DNA of 64,000 bases from Clostridium sp. CX1 (GTDB lineage Bacteria > Bacillota > Clostridia > Clostridiales > Clostridiaceae). Below are positions 24,507 to 33,502 of the stretch, piece by piece. The position numbers were made by a program, and so were the translations under genes. The notes beneath the pieces were generated by a model, which did not search any database, was not told the DNA's origin, and was given only the letters and a program-made list of their open reading frames with translations. The stretch lies in contig NZ_JAODOO010000002.1 in the NCBI RefSeq assembly GCF_025398335.1, forward strand, positions 62,001 through 126,000. The letters are read 5' to 3'. Numbering within the stretch: position 1 is the first letter of the stretch; each line of letters begins with the position of its first letter.

Positions 24507-25502
24507 CTATCTTGGCGTATAGCTTCCCGTTAACCCTCTGATAGAAACTTCACCTGAAACAATTTTTTCAACTATTCCATCGGTGTACTGCACCGTTAAT
24601 TCACCTTCATCACTTAAATCTACAGCTCTTGCATAGGTTTCCTTACCTCTATTGATTATTTTAATTTCTTTACCTAATAGAATAGAATTTTTTTTACAAA
24701 TGCTAACGGAAGTTTTTATAGTTTCTTCCTTTTCAAACTCATCATAGAGTAGTTCAAAACTATTTAGTAGTTTACTGACAAGTTCTTTTCTTTTTATGTA
24801 TTTTCCCGTTTCTAAGCTTATTGAAGTGGCAGTATTTTTTAGCTCCTCTGGAAAGTCCGAACTATCTGTATTTACATTTATGCCTATTCCCATGACTACA
24901 TAGTTGACCTTATTTAATTCGCCACTCATTTCTGTAAGAATACCGCATACTTTTTTTTCATTTAATATTATATCGTTAGGCCATTTTACATAGGCATTTA
25001 TATCTAGTTCATTAAGAGCTTTTATAACAGCAGCGGCCCCAACTTGAGTTACCTTCGGAACGTTAAGCGGATCAGTGTCCGGTCTTAAGATAATAGACAG
25101 CCATATTCCTTTAAATTTAGGAGAGGACCAATTACGACCAAGTCGACCTCTGCCTTCTGTCTGTTCCTCACTTATAATTACTGTTCCATGAGGGGCATTA
25201 CTAAGGGCTAATTCTTTAGCTTTATTATTTGTTGAACCAAGGGTTTGAAAATACATAATGTTCCTGCCTATATATTTTGTAATTAATTTTTCATTTAACT
25301 CTTCAAATGAAAGCAGATCTGGGGAAGATATTAGTCTATATCCACGCTTTGATACAGATTCTATTTTATAGCCATCTTCTTTAAGTATATTTATATATTT
25401 CCATACAGCAGTACGAGTAACCCCTAATTCTTTGCTTATTCTTTGTCCGGATATAAAGCTTTTTTCATATTCCTTCAGCAAATGAAGGATTTTCTCTTTC
25501 AT
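24507..25502 (-). CDS. birA: Bifunctional biotin-protein ligase / biotin operon repressor BirA
   Basis: A 331-residue BirA with an N-terminal helix-turn-helix (SGQRISKELGVTRTAVWKYI, residues about 18-37), a central ligase with the biotinyl-AMP loop GRGRLGRNWSSPKFKGIW and KWPNDIILNEKKVCGIL (the lysine of the active site), and a C-terminal SH3-like domain. It attaches biotin to carboxylases and represses biotin genes when biotin is plentiful. No biotin biosynthesis gene is adjacent. Start ATG follows AGAGGTGA. Confidence 0.92.
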   Translation of the reverse strand: MKEKILHLLKEYEKSFISGQRISKELGVTRTAVWKYINILKEDGYKIESVSKRGYRLISSPDLLSFEELNEKLITKYIGRNIMYFQTLGSTNNKAKELALSNAPHGTVIISEEQTEGRGRLGRNWSSPKFKGIWLSIILRPDTDPLNVPKVTQVGAAAVIKALNELDINAYVKWPNDIILNEKKVCGILTEMSGELNKVNYVVMGIGINVNTDSSDFPEELKNTATSISLETGKYIKRKELVSKLLNSFELLYDEFEKEETIKTSVSICKKNSILLGKEIKIINRGKETYARAVDLSDEGELTVQYTDGIVEKIVSGEVSIRGLTGSYTPR

Positions 25503-25591
25503 CTTATCACCTCTTCATATTGTCTTATTAATTATACTACAAAATTTTAATCTGTGTATTTATATAAATATATTTGTTAAGTTATTTACAG

Positions 25592-25620
25592 AAAAAAAGA
25601 CACTAAATTTCCTTAGTGCC
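25592..25620 (-). terminator. Terminator of the small basic protein gene
   Basis: On the minus strand an 8-bp stem (GGCACTAA / TTAGTGTC, one G-U pair) is followed by a T7 run, downstream of the small gene and upstream of birA. Confidence 0.75.
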
Positions 25621-25668
25621 TTCTCAAAGATGAAATTCTGCTAAATACACTTCTCAATTAATTATATT

Positions 25669-25839
25669 TTATGCATTATGAGAAAGTTTTGAGCGTTTAG
25701 TAAATTTTTTGCCATTTCCATGTGCACCAATTTTTTCACCATTTATAATTCCTATATCTCCACCATGTTGAGGATACATCTTTCTTAGTTCAGCATTTGA
25801 CTTATGGTCACTTCTTAAATGATTTTTATTGTTATCCAT
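25669..25839 (-). CDS. Small basic protein, unknown function
   Basis: A 56-residue frame with a strong ribosome site (GGAGGTGC before ATG 25839) and its own terminator, too short for a standard cutoff. It starts MDNNKNHLRSDHKSNAEL, has a central PQHGGDIGIINGEKIGAHG segment rich in Gly and His, and a basic tail KKFTKRSKLSHNA. No membrane segment or cysteine. I do not recognise it; composition and strong translation signals suggest a real abundant small protein, maybe linked to sporulation or stress, but that is inference. Confidence 0.65.
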   Translation of the reverse strand: MDNNKNHLRSDHKSNAELRKMYPQHGGDIGIINGEKIGAHGNGKKFTKRSKLSHNA

Positions 25840-26097
25840 AAACAAGCACCTCCAAATAAAATCAAATTCACATTAATAATTTGCACTGTTGACATAATTA
25901 TATACTAAGCAAAGTTTTTTACTAATGTATATAATGCTTTTATAATACAAATTTTTCACAGCAAGGAGATGATGATTTAGTTTAAAATTTATTTCATAAT
26001 TCATATGTTCTAAAATTTAAAAAATTAGCTATAATTTTTATTATAAAGGCGTTATAATCTAGTTAAGGAACTTAATAATTAAATAGGGGGTTTTCTT

Positions 26098-26319
26098 ATG
26101 TTAGACGGAAAAAAAATTCGTGAAATGAGATTAAGTTTAGGTTATACAACCTTAGATATTCAAAATCTCACGAAAAACCAAAAATTTGAAACTTCAATTT
26201 CAAAATCTTATTTAGAAGAGTTGGAAAGAGGAGATAAGAAAAATCCAAGTTTGGTAAAGGTAGTTGTTTTGGCCAAGGTATTAGGGTGCAAAGTGGACGA
26301 ACTTATATTAAGTGCCTAA
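26098..26319 (+). CDS. Small Xre-type helix-turn-helix protein
   Basis: A 73-residue protein that is little more than one HTH_3 domain: MLDGKKIREMRLSLGYTT opens helix 1, SKSYLEELERGDKKNPS holds the recognition helix and the usual ExG turn, and VVVLAKVLGCKVDELI closes the fold. An insertion of about ten residues (NLTKNQKFETSI) between helices 1 and 3 is longer than usual. It should bind DNA as a dimer; targets are unknown. GGGGGT precedes the ATG. It lies 66 bp upstream of another small gene with which it may be cotranscribed. Confidence 0.78.
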   Translation: MLDGKKIREMRLSLGYTTLDIQNLTKNQKFETSISKSYLEELERGDKKNPSLVKVVVLAKVLGCKVDELILSA

Positions 26320-26385
26320 TAGTAGAAGTAAAATAAGTATAAAACCTCTTTTTGTGGAAAATCTAATAAAGAAAGAGGTGATTTT

Positions 26386-26580
26386 ATGAATGAAAAAAAG
26401 AAGCAGATAAGCTTTAATGATATTTCAAAGAGTTATTTAGTTGAATCTGGAGAGGAAGTGGAGAAAAGCTTTATAAAATCTTCAGATATTATAGAAGATA
26501 AGGATGGTAATTGTACTGTGTTAGGTGAGAAAATAGAGGCTAATGCATGCAGCATGTTAAAAGAGGACTATAAATTATAG
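26386..26580 (+). CDS. Small acidic hypothetical protein
   Basis: A 64-residue hydrophilic protein, unrecognised. It has AAAGAGGTGA before the ATG, alternates charged residues, and holds one Cys pair far apart (NCTVLGEKIEANACSML). A terminator follows directly. Position behind the small HTH gene suggests an operon pair, although there is a possible weak hairpin between them (CCTCTTT / AAAGAGG). No function can be given. Confidence 0.6.
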   Translation: MNEKKKQISFNDISKSYLVESGEEVEKSFIKSSDIIEDKDGNCTVLGEKIEANACSMLKEDYKL

Positions 26581-26625
26581 TATTGTAAACAATGTTCTTA
26601 AAAATAGTGAATTTATGATAAGGCT

Positions 26626-26646
26626 GAGCCGCAAGGCTCTTTTTCT
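26626..26646 (+). terminator. GCAA-tetraloop terminator
   Basis: A 5-bp stem GAGCC/GGCTC closed by the stable tetraloop GCAA, followed by TTTTTC. Confidence 0.75.
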
Positions 26647-26682
26647 TTATATGAAAAATTAAGTTCTAAAGGAGGTGTTAAT

Positions 26683-27594
26683 ATGCTTGATATTTGTCTG
26701 TTAGGCTGTGGAGGAAGTATGCCTGTGCCGTATAGATATCTTACTTCCATGATAGTGTCTTATAAAGGAAGAAAATTGCTTATAGATTGCGGAGAGGGGA
26801 CACAAGTAAGCTTGAAGATGCTAGGATGGGGAATGAAAACTATAGATACTATTTTATTTACTCATTTTCATGCAGACCATGTTGCAGGGTTACCAGGTCT
26901 GCTTTTAACAATAGCAAACTCAGATAGGACAGAACCGTTAAACATAGTAGGACCAGAAGGCCTTTGGGAAGTGGTAAATGGACTTAGAGTTATAGCACCG
27001 GTACTTCCCTATAAAATTAACATACTAGAGTTTAAAGGGCAGGGCAGAACTACCCAGAAGATTGGACACTTTAATATCAATATAATGTCTGTTGAGCATA
27101 CCGTTCCTTGTTTTGCCTATTCTTTAGAAGTACCTCGAGGAAGAAAGTTTGATAAAAATAGTGCAATTAAAAATGATATACCTATGATATATTGGAATAG
27201 ACTTCAGAAGGGAGAAGAAATATATCATGAAGGCAGACTGCTCACTCCACAGATGGTCCTTGGAGAAGAGAGAAAAGGACTTAAGGTTAGTTATAGCACC
27301 GATACAAGGCCTGTAGAAGGGTTGAAAAAATTTATAAATGAATCAGATATCTTTATATGTGAAGGAATGTATGGAAATGATGATGACATTTCAAAGGCTT
27401 TAGATAATAGACATATGCTTTTCTCAGAAGCTGCTGCTTTAGCCAAAGAGGGGAATGTAAAAGAGTTATGGCTTACCCACTTCAGTCCCTCTATGCCAAA
27501 TCCTCAGGAGTATATAAAAAATGCTCAGAGTATTTTTTATAATACTACTATAGGAGAAGATAGACTTACCAAGACATTAAATTTTGAAAATTGA
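26683..27594 (+). CDS. rnz: Ribonuclease Z-like metallo-beta-lactamase-fold nuclease
   Basis: A 303-residue protein of the RNase Z/ElaC group. The metal-binding motif [16 protein letters not shown] (HxHxDH) sits at about residues 63-78, with later ligands in [19 protein letters not shown] and the terminal LTHFSPSMP. RNase Z cuts the 3' trailer from tRNA precursors that lack an encoded CCA. AAGGAGGTG precedes the ATG. The tRNA-Gly in this window does encode CCA, so it would not itself be a substrate for this processing. Confidence 0.85.
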   Translation: MLDICLLGCGGSMPVPYRYLTSMIVSYKGRKLLIDCGEGTQVSLKMLGWGMKTIDTILFTHFHADHVAGLPGLLLTIANSDRTEPLNIVGPEGLWEVVNGLRVIAPVLPYKINILEFKGQGRTTQKIGHFNINIMSVEHTVPCFAYSLEVPRGRKFDKNSAIKNDIPMIYWNRLQKGEEIYHEGRLLTPQMVLGEERKGLKVSYSTDTRPVEGLKKFINESDIFICEGMYGNDDDISKALDNRHMLFSEAAALAKEGNVKELWLTHFSPSMPNPQEYIKNAQSIFYNTTIGEDRLTKTLNFEN

Positions 27595-27624
27595 AAAGGC
27601 AATAGTGTTAGTCTACTGCCTTTC
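27593..27624. terminator. Weak hairpin between rnz and the helicase gene
   Basis: An imperfect stem GAAAAGGCAATAG / CTACTGCCTTTC (with mismatches) overlaps the rnz stop. No clear T run; a possible shared terminator for the two convergent genes. Confidence 0.35.
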
Positions 27625-27657
27625 AAAGATCTTAAATTACTAGCATTTTTCCTTAAA

Positions 27658-30600
27658 CTATTCATTTGTAAAAGATGCTTCTGCTAGAGATAGACTTTGT
27701 TCCTTAGAAAAGGAAGGTCTAATCCCATTAGCTTCAAGCTCTGTATAAAGTTTTTCCATACACTTCTTTGGTTGATAGTAGAACTGGCTCTCTCTTATTA
27801 TAAAGAAATTCCATCCAACTCTTTGAAGAGTCATACGTCTATTATGGTTTTCGTCCCAATTTAAGGAGAAAGCAGTATTTTCACCACAACAGTCTACTGC
27901 TAGTCTGCTGTTAGTTCCTTCAATTACAAAATCGATCTTATACTTTCCAACTCTTACATCGGTTTTAACTTTATAACCTCTAGATTTCAATTCAGTATAT
28001 ATATCCTTTTTAAAACCAGAAGATAAAATACTATTACCTTCTACATAGATCACAGGTTTATTTTCATTATTGATAAAATAACCTAACAGTGACGCTCTTA
28101 CACATTTTGAATTTAAGTCTTCAAAATCTACAGAGTGGAATAGGAACATTTGATTTTTAGCTCTACTAGAGGCAACGTTAAATCTTCTAATGTCTGACTC
28201 TTTAGTTAAGGCAGTAAACTTTGCATTTTTTGCTATTACAAGTGATAGAAACATAATGTCTCTTTCATCTCCTTGAAAAGAGTATGCATCGCCACAGAGA
28301 ATTTTCCTATTTATCATTTCTTCAACACCAAGCTTTTCTTTTAACATGTTTTCTATAAGTTCACTTTGTGCTTCACCTAAAAGAGAGATAACTCCCATAG
28401 TCATATCCTTGTATTTATCATCTTTACAGCAGTCTATTACCTTATTTACTAATGCTTCAGCTTCCTTCTGATTAATATTTTTGCCACTATCTTTAAAGCC
28501 CTCTTCAACTTTGACAGAGAATACAGCAGGATTAAAGGTATCTCTTTTTTCAGGGCATCTTAAAGGTATAATTTCATTTGAATAGCATAAGTCATTACTG
28601 AAACCTATTATCTCAGGAGCACATCTAAAGTGTTCCTTAAGCACTAATCTGCTTGGAAATACTCTTAAGGCAGTATGATAAAGGCTTGTCTTTAAGTCGA
28701 ACCATTCTCCATGAGGTATATCTTTAAGGTATCTGTTTATCAAGTTTTCAACCATTTCATTATCTTTACCAATAGCCTCAGGACTTATCTGACATTCATC
28801 GCCTACAATGACAGCTCTCTTTCCTCTAAGAAGAGCAGTTATTGCCGAAATATCACTTTGGCTGCTCTCATCCATAATTACTACATCAAATAAATCATTT
28901 TCTAACTTTATATTTTCAATTACTTTGTTCAAAGGCATAATCCAAACAGGGATCACCCCTTTACATTTTTCCATTTCCTTTTGGGCTAATTTTCTATATT
29001 TAGCAGCCTGTTTACCAGTACCTTTACCAATCCTTTTGATAGATTCTAACCAGGTAAATAGACTTCTCTTTTGAGATTCTGTTGTTCGAATTATTTGATT
29101 ATACCAGGTCTTCTTAGCAACTATTTCTTTTATAAGAGTTTTTTCTCTTATTTTTTCAGCTTCCATATCTTTTTCAATTTGCTCTGGTCTTAATTTACAA
29201 ATTTCATTTAATAAAGATACAGATGCTCTCCATTTCCAAGCTTTGTCCCAATTTATATACTCAGTATTTAAATCATTGCTTTCCCATTTTGTTAGCAGTT
29301 TTTTAGTTAGAACAGGGCAGGTCTCCTTTAATTTGCTAAGGATTCTACTTATTTGTTCTCCAGCGTCTTTTAATTCTTTAAGCCTCCATAGAGTATCATA
29401 TAGTTTTCTGATTTTAATTTTATCAAAATCTGCTATCCAGTCTGATGCTTCCATTAAGTAATCATTGCTTAAAAACAACTTTCTTGCGTTTTCAATATAT
29501 TTATTTAACTCCTCATACTCTTTTATATATTTTATAGATTGAAGGCCATTTAGCAGATACTCATAAGCCTGTTTATTGAATAAGTTCAAATCTACAGGTG
29601 TTTTAGAGTTTCCAAGCAGTTCTATAACGGCATTAGCATATTCTTCTTCCCAATCCAGTATTGATTGAAGTTCTATAACGTTGTCAGAAATAGTGCTTAA
29701 CAAATTATTATCTGCTGTGGTTACTAATTTTCCCCCATATTCTTTTACTGTGTTATTCCACAAAGTCCTTAATTGTCTTTCTAAGTTTTCCTTTTCGATA
29801 GCTTTAGCAAATATATCACATTGTTCTTTTGAATTTATTGTTCTATAGTCTACTTCACACTCTTCTATTATGTAGTTAACATTACTATGAAATACCTTAA
29901 ATATAGAGCTAAGTTTTCCTTTAGACTCTATATGTTTATAAATCACCTCAAAATCACTTTGAAGTTTATTTATATCCATATTGTTTGGAAATTTTATATT
30001 ATGGGAATTTACAATCTGTTTAAGTACACTTATCTGTCTTACGTAATTATTTAAGTTTAGAATTATATCTTTCCAATACTCCTTAGAGGCATCGTTACTA
30101 TAACAGGATTTCATAACAGATTTAAGCCAGCAGTTCTCTATTTGGCTTATTTTCTCTTTAGCCTTTATAGATAATTTTAACAGTTGGTCAAGATTACTTT
30201 CACTAGTATCTATAATCCAGTGATTTACATCTTCTCTGTACTTATGAATATTTAGTTCCAATTCCTGAAGCCTGTCCAGCTTATAAACTAGTTCTTCATA
30301 AGATGGAATTTTATAAAGCAAATCTCTTGTTTTATTTAACTTATCAATTTCATCTTTTTTACTTTCCCTTAGAAGTTTTATTAAAAGGTTAAATTCCTCC
30401 TCAGTAATGGGACATCTGGTTTTAAGATGGATTTCGTCTTCTATCCAATTATATTTTTCATTACTTCTTACCCATTTTGCCAATTCTGTTACTGATAGAG
30501 TCTCAGTTTTATAGCTTACAGTTTTATTTTCAAAGGATTCCGCTTCTTTTAAATCCTGCTTAAGGTGTTCTAGAGTTTTTCTACATTCCTTTAGCTCATT

Positions 30601-31758
30601 TTCCAATGGGGCAATTTCCTTTATCAATGAAGCTGGATCAATAGATAAGTTTTCAGTTATTTTTCTTACTGCTTCATCTAGTTCCTTTAAGGCCTTGGCA
30701 TCATTACCAAGAAGGCTCATGCATAAAGCTTTAATTTCATCAGGAATTTTATTTGAAAGCACTTTAAGTGCCCTGTCAGTTTGGCTTGTAACTAAAACTC
30801 TTTTGCCATGGGCCATCAAGTGACATATTAAGTTTACAATTGTGTGACTCTTTCCCGTACCAGGAGGTCCTTGTACTACAACACCAAAATTTTTAGCTAA
30901 TCTTTTAGTTATTTCTTCCTGTTCTTCATTTGCAGGAAGGGGAAATAGTAAATCTTTGCCGATGGATTCCCATTCATTGTAATCATCGTTAATTCCTACA
31001 GCGTTTATTTCTTTAACTAAAGCCTCTACTGTTTTTGGAATAGGCTTATTTTCATCTATATAATTTAAGATATCTCGTAATTCTATATCCCAAAGCCTTG
31101 TGTCTATATTCCTTAGAATAATACAAGGAGCATTATAGAAGGTTGGAAGCATTTCCGTTTTGATATCTGCTGTTGCTGTAATATCTTTTTTAAAATCAAT
31201 TGATGAGGATGTATTACCTAGACTGTTTAAAATCCTTTGTAAAATATTTTCAATATCTTCTATTTTTCTTGCATCAATTCCCATATTCTTTATTTCAAGA
31301 TTGATATTTATTAATTCATGGAGATTAGGTAAATCTAAACCCTCTAGCACTCCAAGCTCTAGATTCGTTATATTATTATAGGGCGTAAGAATAAATAGTC
31401 CTTTTTCAGCATTGAAGTTTAATGACATTTTTGTGGTGAAAATTGGATGTACAATTTTCTCATCATTTACTTTCCAAGTTAAAAGGCTGTGGCCCCAAAC
31501 AATTTCTAAATCCTCACTATTTTTTTCTAATTCGCAATATATTTTAAAAAGTGAATTGTAAAGTTCTTTATGTTCTTTTCCTACCTGCAACCAATTTTCA
31601 TCTTCATTTTTATTTAGCATACAGCCTTTTTTATTATATAAATCCGCTTCCCAAATAATCTTATTATATTTGGTTACATCGCGTATTATTTTTTTGTCCA
31701 TGTTTTTTATACTAAGTAAGTATAAAAAAATATTTTTTATCTTCTCTCTTGTATTCAA
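27658..31758 (-). CDS. Large superfamily 1 helicase with C-terminal nuclease-like domain
   Basis: A 1366-residue protein. After about 280 residues of unassigned N-terminal region comes a DNA2/NAM7-type helicase: Walker A VQGPPGTGKSHTIVNL (about 295-310), then a long alpha-helical, charged insertion of about 560 residues with coiled-coil character, then Walker B VVIMDESSQSD (near 962) and the helicase C-terminal motifs (LKEHFRCAPEI, SFQGDERDIMFLSLV, NVASSRAKNQMFLF). The last 120 residues have the order of a Vsr/MTES_1575-like PD-(D/E)xK domain: KIDFVIEG followed by AVDCCGEN, where the usual Glu is Asp. Helicase-nuclease proteins of this order occur in anti-phage systems and in DNA repair; I infer one of these. 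It stands alone between two unrelated genes. Confidence 0.8.
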   Translation of the reverse strand: MNTREKIKNIFLYLLSIKNMDKKIIRDVTKYNKIIWEADLYNKKGCMLNKNEDENWLQVGKEHKELYNSLFKIYCELEKNSEDLEIVWGHSLLTWKVNDEKIVHPIFTTKMSLNFNAEKGLFILTPYNNITNLELGVLEGLDLPNLHELININLEIKNMGIDARKIEDIENILQRILNSLGNTSSSIDFKKDITATADIKTEMLPTFYNAPCIILRNIDTRLWDIELRDILNYIDENKPIPKTVEALVKEINAVGINDDYNEWESIGKDLLFPLPANEEQEEITKRLAKNFGVVVQGPPGTGKSHTIVNLICHLMAHGKRVLVTSQTDRALKVLSNKIPDEIKALCMSLLGNDAKALKELDEAVRKITENLSIDPASLIKEIAPLENELKECRKTLEHLKQDLKEAESFENKTVSYKTETLSVTELAKWVRSNEKYNWIEDEIHLKTRCPITEEEFNLLIKLLRESKKDEIDKLNKTRDLLYKIPSYEELVYKLDRLQELELNIHKYREDVNHWIIDTSESNLDQLLKLSIKAKEKISQIENCWLKSVMKSCYSNDASKEYWKDIILNLNNYVRQISVLKQIVNSHNIKFPNNMDINKLQSDFEVIYKHIESKGKLSSIFKVFHSNVNYIIEECEVDYRTINSKEQCDIFAKAIEKENLERQLRTLWNNTVKEYGGKLVTTADNNLLSTISDNVIELQSILDWEEEYANAVIELLGNSKTPVDLNLFNKQAYEYLLNGLQSIKYIKEYEELNKYIENARKLFLSNDYLMEASDWIADFDKIKIRKLYDTLWRLKELKDAGEQISRILSKLKETCPVLTKKLLTKWESNDLNTEYINWDKAWKWRASVSLLNEICKLRPEQIEKDMEAEKIREKTLIKEIVAKKTWYNQIIRTTESQKRSLFTWLESIKRIGKGTGKQAAKYRKLAQKEMEKCKGVIPVWIMPLNKVIENIKLENDLFDVVIMDESSQSDISAITALLRGKRAVIVGDECQISPEAIGKDNEMVENLINRYLKDIPHGEWFDLKTSLYHTALRVFPSRLVLKEHFRCAPEIIGFSNDLCYSNEIIPLRCPEKRDTFNPAVFSVKVEEGFKDSGKNINQKEAEALVNKVIDCCKDDKYKDMTMGVISLLGEAQSELIENMLKEKLGVEEMINRKILCGDAYSFQGDERDIMFLSLVIAKNAKFTALTKESDIRRFNVASSRAKNQMFLFHSVDFEDLNSKCVRASLLGYFINNENKPVIYVEGNSILSSGFKKDIYTELKSRGYKVKTDVRVGKYKIDFVIEGTNSRLAVDCCGENTAFSLNWDENHNRRMTLQRVGWNFFIIRESQFYYQPKKCMEKLYTELEANGIRPSFSKEQSLSLAEASFTNE

Positions 31759-31964
31759 TTTGAACCCTCCTGTAAAAAATGTAACAATTCATCTTATTAT
31801 ACCATACTTAATGGATTTATTACTTTATTTTCTCAATAAATGTTATACCTGAGAGTTCCTTTGTCTAGTTGAGAGAGAGGTTTTATCCTATTAGATAAAA
31901 TTTTGGTAAAAAGGGGAAATAAAAAACATATACTAATACTAGAGCAATTAGCAAGGAGTAGTGT

Positions 31965-32822
31965 ATGTTAAAAAAACACTATAGAGGCATAGCATTAGCT
32001 AGTAAAGTATTTTTCTTAATATTAGGTTCTGTGCTTGTGTCAGTAGGACTAGAAATATTTTTAATACCAAATAATATAATTGACGGCGGAATAACTGGGA
32101 TATCCATTATTTTAAGTTATTTAACAAGAGTGCCTCTAGGAATATTTATATTTTCACTAAATATACCATTTCTTATTTTTGGATATAGGCAAATAGGAAA
32201 AACCTTTGCCTTTACAACTTTATTTTCAGTAATAATGTTATCTATCGGAGTTACTCTTCTTAATCAAATTCCAAGGATAACTCATGATGTTTTACTAGCT
32301 TCCGTCTTTGGAGGAATAATATTAGGGGTGGGAGTTGGGTTAATAATTAGACATGGAGGTTCTCTAGATGGAACAGAAATAGTTGCTATAGTATTAGATG
32401 AAAATATAGCATTTTCAATTGGAGAAATAATTATGTTTTTTAATCTTTTTATATTAAGCAGTGCAGGATTGGTTTTCGGATGGGATAGAGCAATGTATTC
32501 CTTAATTACTTATTTTATTGCTTTCAAAGTAATTGATATAACCGTTGAAGGTTTAGATGAATCTAAGGCAGTATTTATTGTATCGGAGAGATATAAGGAT
32601 ATAACAGAAGCTCTAATGGCAAGGTTAGGTAGGGGAGTAACTTTACTTGATGGAAAAGGGGCCTATAGAAATACAAGAACTAATGTTATATATGTTGTTG
32701 TAACTAGACTGGAAATCGCTAAGTTAAAATCTATAGTACATGGTTTTGATAAAGATGCTTTAGTTACCATTGGAAATGTAGAAGTTACAGGGAAAAGGTA
32801 CAAGAAAAAGCCAATACATTAG
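31965..32822 (+). CDS. YitT-family membrane protein
   Basis: A 285-residue protein with five or six N-terminal membrane segments (the YitT/DUF161 part, IPNNIIDGGITGISI and GLIIRHGGSLDGTEIVA are hallmarks) and a cytoplasmic C-terminal DUF2179 domain (about residues 205-280, GRGVTLLDGKGAYRNT and VVTRLEIAKLKSIV). The family is widespread in Firmicutes; transport of a small solute is suspected but not established. AAGGAGTAGTGT precedes the ATG. Single gene. Confidence 0.85.
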   Translation: MLKKHYRGIALASKVFFLILGSVLVSVGLEIFLIPNNIIDGGITGISIILSYLTRVPLGIFIFSLNIPFLIFGYRQIGKTFAFTTLFSVIMLSIGVTLLNQIPRITHDVLLASVFGGIILGVGVGLIIRHGGSLDGTEIVAIVLDENIAFSIGEIIMFFNLFILSSAGLVFGWDRAMYSLITYFIAFKVIDITVEGLDESKAVFIVSERYKDITEALMARLGRGVTLLDGKGAYRNTRTNVIYVVVTRLEIAKLKSIVHGFDKDALVTIGNVEVTGKRYKKKPIH

Positions 32823-32987
32823 TTTTCATACTGAAACTGATAAGAGTTTACCTATCCGAATATGCAAATGATTTTTATCTGTTTATTAAGACGCTTAATA
32901 ACGTTTTAATATTATGCTTAAAGAATAAATAACTTAAATTTGTGCATATTGATAGATATACTGATGAGTAAAGTAGGAGGATAAGTA

Positions 32988-33215
32988 GTGTTTACAGAAA
33001 TATTTTTTTGCGAAAATAATGTAAGTAAGGGATTAGAAGAAATAGTAGAAAGGTTAGAAGAAGAATATCCAGATGTTATTGTGTATATAGAACCATGCTT
33101 AGGACGCTGCGGCCAGTGTATAGATAACTTATATGCTGTTATTGATGTGGAAATGATTATAGGGGAAAGTCCAGAGGAATTATACAAAAATATAAAAAAG
33201 GCATTAGAGGAGTAA
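32988..33215 (+). CDS. DUF1450 (YuzB-like) small protein
   Basis: A 75-residue protein of the DUF1450 family, starting at GTG 32988 with GGAGGATA upstream. Family landmarks: FCENNVSKG near the N-terminus and the paired cysteines in EPCLGRCGQC, which could bind a metal or form a disulfide. It resembles a thioredoxin-fold ferredoxin in outline. Function is unknown. A terminator follows immediately, and a dispersed repeat begins in that terminator. Confidence 0.82.
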   Translation: MFTEIFFCENNVSKGLEEIVERLEEEYPDVIVYIEPCLGRCGQCIDNLYAVIDVEMIIGESPEELYKNIKKALEE

Positions 33216-33257
33216 AAAAGAACTCTAGCATTACTTATAAGTTGGAGTTCTTTTTAT
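33215..33257 (+). terminator. Terminator of the DUF1450 gene
   Basis: An 11-bp stem AAAAAGAACTC / GAGTTCTTTTT encloses a loop that has its own palindrome ACTTATAAGT. The T run merges with the start of the dispersed repeat copy A. Confidence 0.75.
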
Positions 33258-33384
33258 CCGATGACTACCCGCTCTAATACTCCCTCTTCTCCAAGAGGGA
33301 GTAAAGAGCGGCTACGTCCCTGGATTCGTTTAACTAAGGAATCAGGTGGGGTTGAAACCCCATCTGATTCGAGTTTTACTTCAT
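33252..33384 (+). repeat. Dispersed palindromic repeat, copy A
   Basis: About 130 bp that recur, inverted and with a longer centre, at 42314-42496. Shared blocks in order: TTTTATCCGATGACTACCCG, CTCTAATACTCCCTC, GAGCGGCTACGTCCCTGG, then a long hairpin GAATCAGGTGGGGTT / ACCCCATCTGATTC near its right end, and a tail AGTxxxACTTCAT. The centre here is short and folds as CTCCCTC / GAGGGAG. No transposase is inside. The form suggests a non-autonomous element with hairpin ends, of the IS200/IS605 style, or a structured RNA remnant. Confidence 0.7.
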
Positions 33385-33502
33385 TAAAAAGTGACAAAAT
33401 TAATATATTTATATATTAACATAGAAAATAATGTATTTTTATGATATATTAAATTCATTAAAATGAAATACAAATATGACATCAGAAAAGAAGGGAGATA
33501 AC

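Noticed and set aside
33258-33370. CRISPR-like array suggested by repeated palindromes
   Set aside because: There is a single unit with internal hairpins, no regular repeat-spacer spacing and no cas gene in the window.
33385-33502. T-box or other riboswitch in front of glnS
   Set aside because: The leader is only about 120 bp, lacks a T-box sequence and has no terminator/antiterminator pair.
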